A DNA stretch of 64,000 nt, from assembly GCF_003071065.1 (NCBI RefSeq), contig NZ_QCXX01000006.1, positions 310,001-374,000 of the forward strand, read 5' to 3'. This document shows, piece after piece, positions 62,477 through 64,000 of this stretch; the stretch's first letter is position 1, and every line of letters starts with the position of its first letter. The notes below the pieces were generated by a model. The model was not told where the DNA came from. It did no database searches and saw only the letters and a list, made by a program, of their open reading frames with translations. The position numbers were made by a program, and so were the translations under genes. This DNA comes from Sphingobacterium athyrii. Lineage in GTDB: Bacteria; Bacteroidota; Bacteroidia; Sphingobacteriales; Sphingobacteriaceae.

Positions 62477-63154
62477 TTAAAGCCACAGTTTATCAATATC
62501 TTTTTTCAATATTTTCTCTTTCATTTCTTCTTCAAAATTACCGAACTGTTCTTTTTTAACAGTCTTGCTGATCCGACCTTCTTCCAAAACCAATATCTCA
62601 TCACAGGTATCCTTTAGTGTCGAAAATATATGCGATGAGATCAGGATGGTTTTGCCCATTGCTTTAAGACGTAGTATGATTTCGGTCAGGATAATACTGC
62701 TTTGTAGATCGATTCCGTTAAAAGGTTCATCCAGAATGTAGAAACTGTTGTTCTGGAGCAGAGTCGCTGTCAGTGCCAGTTTCTTTTTCATCCCCGTGGA
62801 ATAAGAGCTCGCATACTCTTTTAATGGTAATTCGAAGATATTTCTTTCGCTTAGATGCTGAATACTTTTCCCTCGGGCATCTGTAAGGAGGTAGATGTAT
62901 TCTTCACCTGTGAGTTTCGATAAGAAATACGGATCTGATGTCAGGTAACCTAAATGGTTCTTAAGTGGTTGCAGATTTGCGCTGATCTTTCCCGAAGCTG
63001 TTTCCAGCCCTGCTATACAGCGAAATAAGGTTGTTTTTCCAGCCCCGTTTTCGCCTACGATGCCGTAGACTTTTCCGTCCTCAAAAGTAAAGGAGACCTC
63101 ATGCAAGACCTGATGCTGCCCAAAGGATTTACTGATATGAATAAGTTCGATCAT
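62477..63154 (-). CDS. ABC transporter ATP-binding protein
   Basis: 225 residues. Walker A is GENGAGKT (34-41), the signature is reduced to YSTGMKKKLALTATLL, Walker B is FYILDEPFNGID, and the switch His is in ILISSHIFSTL. The form without the canonical LSGGQ fits the CcmA/ABC-2 exporter type. The start overlaps the end of the upstream membrane-protein gene by four bases (ATGA), so the two are translationally coupled as an ABC-2-like exporter. The substrate is unknown. Confidence 0.93.
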   Translation of the reverse strand: MIELIHISKSFGQHQVLHEVSFTFEDGKVYGIVGENGAGKTTLFRCIAGLETASGKISANLQPLKNHLGYLTSDPYFLSKLTGEEYIYLLTDARGKSIQHLSERNIFELPLKEYASSYSTGMKKKLALTATLLQNNSFYILDEPFNGIDLQSSIILTEIILRLKAMGKTILISSHIFSTLKDTCDEILVLEEGRISKTVKKEQFGNFEEEMKEKILKKDIDKLWL

Positions 63155-63999
63155 AAATAGTTCTTTAGATTTTTGAGGGCTTTAAAGTAATAGAAAGGTA
63201 ATAATGCCAATATCAATGGATAGAAGCTGAAACATAATACCAGCGCAAAAACCTCCGGAAAATTGATCTCTCGTGGATAAGCGACATATTTTAAGGTAAT
63301 GGCAAAAGGGAGTAGGAATAGTATACCGCCCAAAACAATTAGTGCATTAAACCATTCTGATGAAAAAATAAAGGCGTATGTCAGTAGGAGCGGAAAGGCA
63401 AATAAAAGGCATTGCAGTATTCCATGCCTAAATTTCCGCAGCAGAAATCTGGCCGGTGACTCTCGGCTGTTCCAAAGATAAAATATAGGTTCCGGTAATT
63501 GATAGTAGAATACAGCGGTAAGTGCAATACCAGCGATACAAAATAGAACGAGGTTAGGGTTCATTACATAGAAGCCGATTGCTCCGAGTATATACAGAAT
63601 GAAAATTAGCAGGTAACTCCTTCGGAATCCAATAATAAATTCAAATGGTTTCTTTGTAAACGGAGTTGGGATAGATTTACCAAAAGCTTTAAAGATCAAA
63701 AAAGCAAATACAAGAGCTAGTGCAATGAGCGCCGCGCCATATAGCCATAGCCCTAGAAATAGAAAAATAGCCATGGTCGGTAAAATCACGAATCCATTTT
63801 CCACTAGCCTGATCGTATAAAAATTTTTTTTACTAAAGGTATTTTTAAGAAAATCGTTCCTGTTTTTTTCGGTCAGGAGAAAGAGTAACTGAAAATTGCT
63901 AAGCAGCAGGGCATAGCTTCCAAAAACAGGATACTGGAGCAGAAGGTAATAGGCAAGATAACTGGTTCCAATAAACAAAAGTGGTGCAACCACAATCGG
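63151..63999 (-). CDS. ABC-2-like exporter membrane protein, N-terminus outside the window
   Basis: The frame is open to the right edge beyond a GTG at 63993, so the true start probably lies outside. About 280 residues show eight or more hydrophobic segments (for example LLFIGTSYLAYYLLLQYPVF, FVILPTMAIFLFLGLWLYGA, FALVLCFSFYPLILALLPFYYF) and few motifs. It is the membrane partner of the ATPase whose gene overlaps its stop codon. No family more specific than ABC-2-like permease can be assigned. Confidence 0.8.
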   Translation of the reverse strand, partial: PIVVAPLLFIGTSYLAYYLLLQYPVFGSYALLLSNFQLLFLLTEKNRNDFLKNTFSKKNFYTIRLVENGFVILPTMAIFLFLGLWLYGAALIALALVFAFLIFKAFGKSIPTPFTKKPFEFIIGFRRSYLLIFILYILGAIGFYVMNPNLVLFCIAGIALTAVFYYQLPEPIFYLWNSRESPARFLLRKFRHGILQCLLFAFPLLLTYAFIFSSEWFNALIVLGGILFLLPFAITLKYVAYPREINFPEVFALVLCFSFYPLILALLPFYYFKALKNLKNYL

Positions 64000-64000
64000 A

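Overview
The window is typical Bacteroidota chromosome, most probably Sphingobacteriaceae and probably Sphingobacterium (inferred). The signs are three SusC/SusD-type systems, FecI/FecR sigma/anti-sigma pairs, BACON, DUF4843, DUF1735 and PKD-like lipoproteins, SPII lipoproteins with Lys/Asp-rich starts, few Shine-Dalgarno sites, and promoters of the Bacteroidota form TTG-N19-23-TAnnTTTG. No rRNA, tRNA, CRISPR array, prophage or intact insertion sequence is visible.

Layout. (1) 1-5.5 kb: end of a SusC/SusD locus with DUF1735 and BACON lipoproteins, probably for glycan capture. (2) 5.7-6.4 kb: a lipoprotein built from two copies of an unrecognised domain. (3) 6.5-20.2 kb: sigma factor, FecR, STN-type SusC, SusD, DUF4843 and PKD-like lipoproteins, an LpqC-like esterase with extra C-terminal domains, and two secreted thioredoxin-fold proteins. 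(4) 20.4-27.2 kb: housekeeping genes dnaX, rlmB, a long-chain acyl-CoA ligase and a DEAD-box RNA helicase. (5) 27.4-35.4 kb: a second sigma/FecR pair driving a TonB receptor without SusD, a secreted beta-helix-like lipoprotein and small companions. (6) 35.4-45.4 kb: S41 protease, OmpA-like protein, two tandem universal stress proteins, alaS, a TlpA-like lipoprotein and an OmpR-type response regulator. (7) 45.6-58.1 kb: pyrC followed by LD-carboxypeptidase and M14 peptidase, convergent with an operon of NlpC/P60 endopeptidase, L-Ala-D/L-Glu epimerase, SusC and SusD, then a glycosylasparaginase. (8) 58.3-64 kb: msrA, topoisomerase IV subunit A (parC), a GNAT acetyltransferase and an ABC exporter.

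Four observations stand out. First, in both sigma/anti-sigma loci the minus strand between fecR and the receptor gene carries a TAnnTTTG box ending exactly at the receptor ATG and, 55-70 bases on, a stem-loop with a T tract. This is the layout of the cis-antisense RNAs (DonS type) described in Bacteroides. Second, dnaX contains AAGGAG followed by ten A residues, and both alternative frames stop within six codons, which predicts a short gamma-like product by slippage. Third, homologues of B. subtilis ykfA, ykfB and ykfC surround a SusC/SusD pair, suggesting a muropeptide uptake and catabolism locus. Fourth, both fecR genes start with non-ATG codons (TTG, GTG) and lie behind related stem-loops.
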